Assembly: GCF_024170285.1 (NCBI RefSeq) | Contig: NZ_JALJXV010000004.1 | Coordinates: 248,001 to 312,000 of the forward strand | From: Natronocella acetinitrilica | GTDB taxonomy: Bacteria; Pseudomonadota; Gammaproteobacteria; Nitrococcales; Aquisalimonadaceae | Length of the DNA: 64,000 nucleotides | Direction of reading: 5' to 3' | Part shown: one piece after another, positions 62,983-64,000 of the stretch | How the letters are laid out: the number at the start of each line of letters is the position of its first letter | Numbering within the stretch: the stretch's first letter is position 1 | Translations under genes and position numbers: made by a program | Notes under the pieces: model-generated | Told to the model about the DNA's origin: nothing | The model's database searches: none | Seen by the model: the letters and a program-made list of their open reading frames with translations, nothing else

Positions 62983-63591
62983 TCATTGCTGCCGTTCGAG
63001 TCGGAGTTCCAGGGGTTTGGGGCGCCGATCCGCGCCGTTCGTCGAAACGATGTCCATTGGGCAGGCCGAAACCACCACCGCCAATGAGTCCTCGGCTCTC
63101 AAAGTGATGGTGTCTCCAGCTCTTCCGAGAGGTGGCTCGATCAACAACTCGCCGTCCGAACGTATCGCTACGTGCTCGAAGATATTGATAGGGGAAGGGA
63201 TTTCCGGAGCTGTGAGCCCCAGTTCCGCCAGGGCTTCAACCAGATTGTCCACACAGTTGCGGTGAGCGGCAGGATGTCCAAGCAGGGTGTACCTTGCTTG
63301 ATCGCAAGCGGACAACAAGAGGTCATGAACACCGGGCGACGTATCCTCGACGATTGTCAGAAGAGGCCTACGCTGATTGGAGTAGAAGGCTTGACCGGCG
63401 CGAGGAGTCAGTCGATCAAGGCACGATCTCGTGTGCTCTGTGGAGACGTACTCGTCGAGATTGCTAGAGCAAAAGGCCCAAGTGTCCGCGACTTGGGGGC
63501 CCTCAACCATGACTATGGTGATGTGATCTCCCGATCTTAGCTCAACCGCCTTTCCGTGTCCGGCAGGTATCTCGATTTTCTTCTCAATCAC
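62983..63591 (-). CDS. DUF1989 / urea carboxylase-associated family protein
   Basis: A 202-residue protein of the UAAP/DUF1989 family: IEIPAGHGKAVELRSGDHITIVMVEGPQVADTWAFCSSNLDEYVSTEHTRSCL at the start, SNQRRPLLTIVEDTSPGVHDLLLSACDQARY with a cysteine, and IPSPINIFEHVAIRSDGELLIEPP, as in family members near urea amidolyase or aminomethyltransferase-like genes. The start is GTG at 63591, with AGGAG seven bases upstream. It is the first gene of the ABC operon, 67 bases before the binding-protein gene. The biochemical role of the family is poorly defined. Confidence 0.88.
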   Translation of the reverse strand: MIEKKIEIPAGHGKAVELRSGDHITIVMVEGPQVADTWAFCSSNLDEYVSTEHTRSCLDRLTPRAGQAFYSNQRRPLLTIVEDTSPGVHDLLLSACDQARYTLLGHPAAHRNCVDNLVEALAELGLTAPEIPSPINIFEHVAIRSDGELLIEPPLGRAGDTITLRAEDSLAVVVSACPMDIVSTNGADRRPKPLELRLERQQ

Positions 63592-63914
63592 ACTTTTACT
63601 CCTGTGCGTTCCATCTTCGGAATGGGTTCTTGTTTTCCGGCTGCTCCAGTTTCCTTATGCAAATGACGTGCCATCTCCGGAATTCACTGCCACTGTTAAG
63701 AGAGTCGAAGGTTGTCCCGGTTTTCCGCAGTTGCGAGCGCTTCCTATTGGTGCGTCTGTAATGGGTTATCGCTCCCAGGTAGTGCAGATGCTCCTGATTC
63801 AGGTTCGCCAGATTCAGAGCCTCGAAGTGGTCACGGTGCAGACTGGACCTACCGAACAGTGGCGTCGCCCGCGTAGACTCCGTAATTCCGATTTCGAACC
63901 GAACGAGGCTAGAA
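63592..63914. other. Intergenic region with a 60-base-spaced direct repeat
   Basis: CCATCTTCGGAAT (63611-63623) and CCATCTCCGGAAT (63671-63683) are near-identical 13-base repeats starting exactly 60 bases apart. The region separates the leftward DUF1989 operon from the rightward gene starting at 63915 and should hold both promoters. A short reading frame at 63668-63922 has no ribosome site or recognisable protein and is not called. Confidence 0.45.
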
Positions 63915-64000
63915 ATGACTGAACCCGCCGTCGAACGACATCAGGGCAGGCCTACCACGGCTACTGCCGATTACGACCCGACCTATGACCCACTGACCAC
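63915..64000 (+). CDS. Start of an unidentified gene, 3' end outside window
   Basis: ATG at 63915 behind CGAGG opens a frame that runs to the end of the window: MTEPAVERHQGRPTTATADY and onward, only 28 complete codons. This is too short to identify. The proline/threonine-rich N terminus gives no hint. Its divergent arrangement with the DUF1989/amino-acid transporter operon suggests a related function or a regulator. Confidence 0.5.
   Translation, partial: MTEPAVERHQGRPTTATADYDPTYDPLT

Overview
The window is GC-rich DNA from a gammaproteobacterium. The signs are the gene order thrS-infC-rpmI-rplT-pheS-pheT-ihfA-merR, a HexR-controlled Entner-Doudoroff (ED) gene set, DgkA, YghU and a YdiJ-type flavoprotein. 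Many acidic proteins and a multisubunit Mrp-type Na+/H+ antiporter suggest a halophile or haloalkaliphile, perhaps of the Ectothiorhodospiraceae or Halomonadaceae; this placement is inference only. No rRNA, tRNA, CRISPR array, prophage or insertion sequence was recognised.

Layout. 1-3.6 kb: tail of a sugar epimerase gene, a flippase/synthase-like membrane protein, a Tat-exported amidohydrolase and a small unknown gene. 3.7-4.4 kb: a TetR regulator with a palindromic operator. 4.5-11.9 kb: the translation/IHF block. 12.0-32.2 kb: a large carbohydrate island. It holds a LamB porin, a cytoplasmic GH13 alpha-glucosidase, two MsmX/UgpC-type ATPases, a sugar ABC transporter, hexR-glk-pgl-zwf (leftward), edd-eda-lipoprotein-gap-pyk (rightward) and a GlpR-like regulator. 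Five HexR-type palindromes lie in front of lamB, zwf, edd and the sugar ABC genes. Together they describe uptake of an alpha-glucoside, its hydrolysis to glucose, and oxidation through the ED route to pyruvate.

32.2-36.0 kb: a decaying tripartite tricarboxylate transporter locus, with a 5'-truncated tctC, a frameshifted tctB, and tctA fused in frame to the C-terminal two thirds of a gamma-glutamyltransferase-type hydrolase. 36.1-38.7 kb: dadA divergent from an Lrp/AsnC regulator, then a GNAT acetyltransferase. 38.7-45.6 kb: an eight-gene Mrp-like operon (E-F-G-B-C-D-D'-D'', leftward) with no MrpA. 45.6-56.8 kb: a catabolic module of a hydratase, an FCD-type GntR regulator, a TRAP transporter, a serine-glyoxylate-type aminotransferase, a FAD/Fe-S D-2-hydroxyacid dehydrogenase, a crotonase-fold protein lacking both classical glutamates and a class III CoA-transferase. 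56.9-59.7 kb: lipid genes (acyltransferase, dgkA) and a YghU-type GST. 60.0-63.6 kb: a polar amino-acid ABC transporter with a DUF1989 protein. A new rightward gene starts at 63915 and runs off the end.

The least explained items are the tctA-ggt fusion, the MrpA-less antiporter in which one D-type subunit has lost its key glutamate, the crotonase without catalytic glutamates in its catabolic module, and an unrecognised lipoprotein built into the ED operon.
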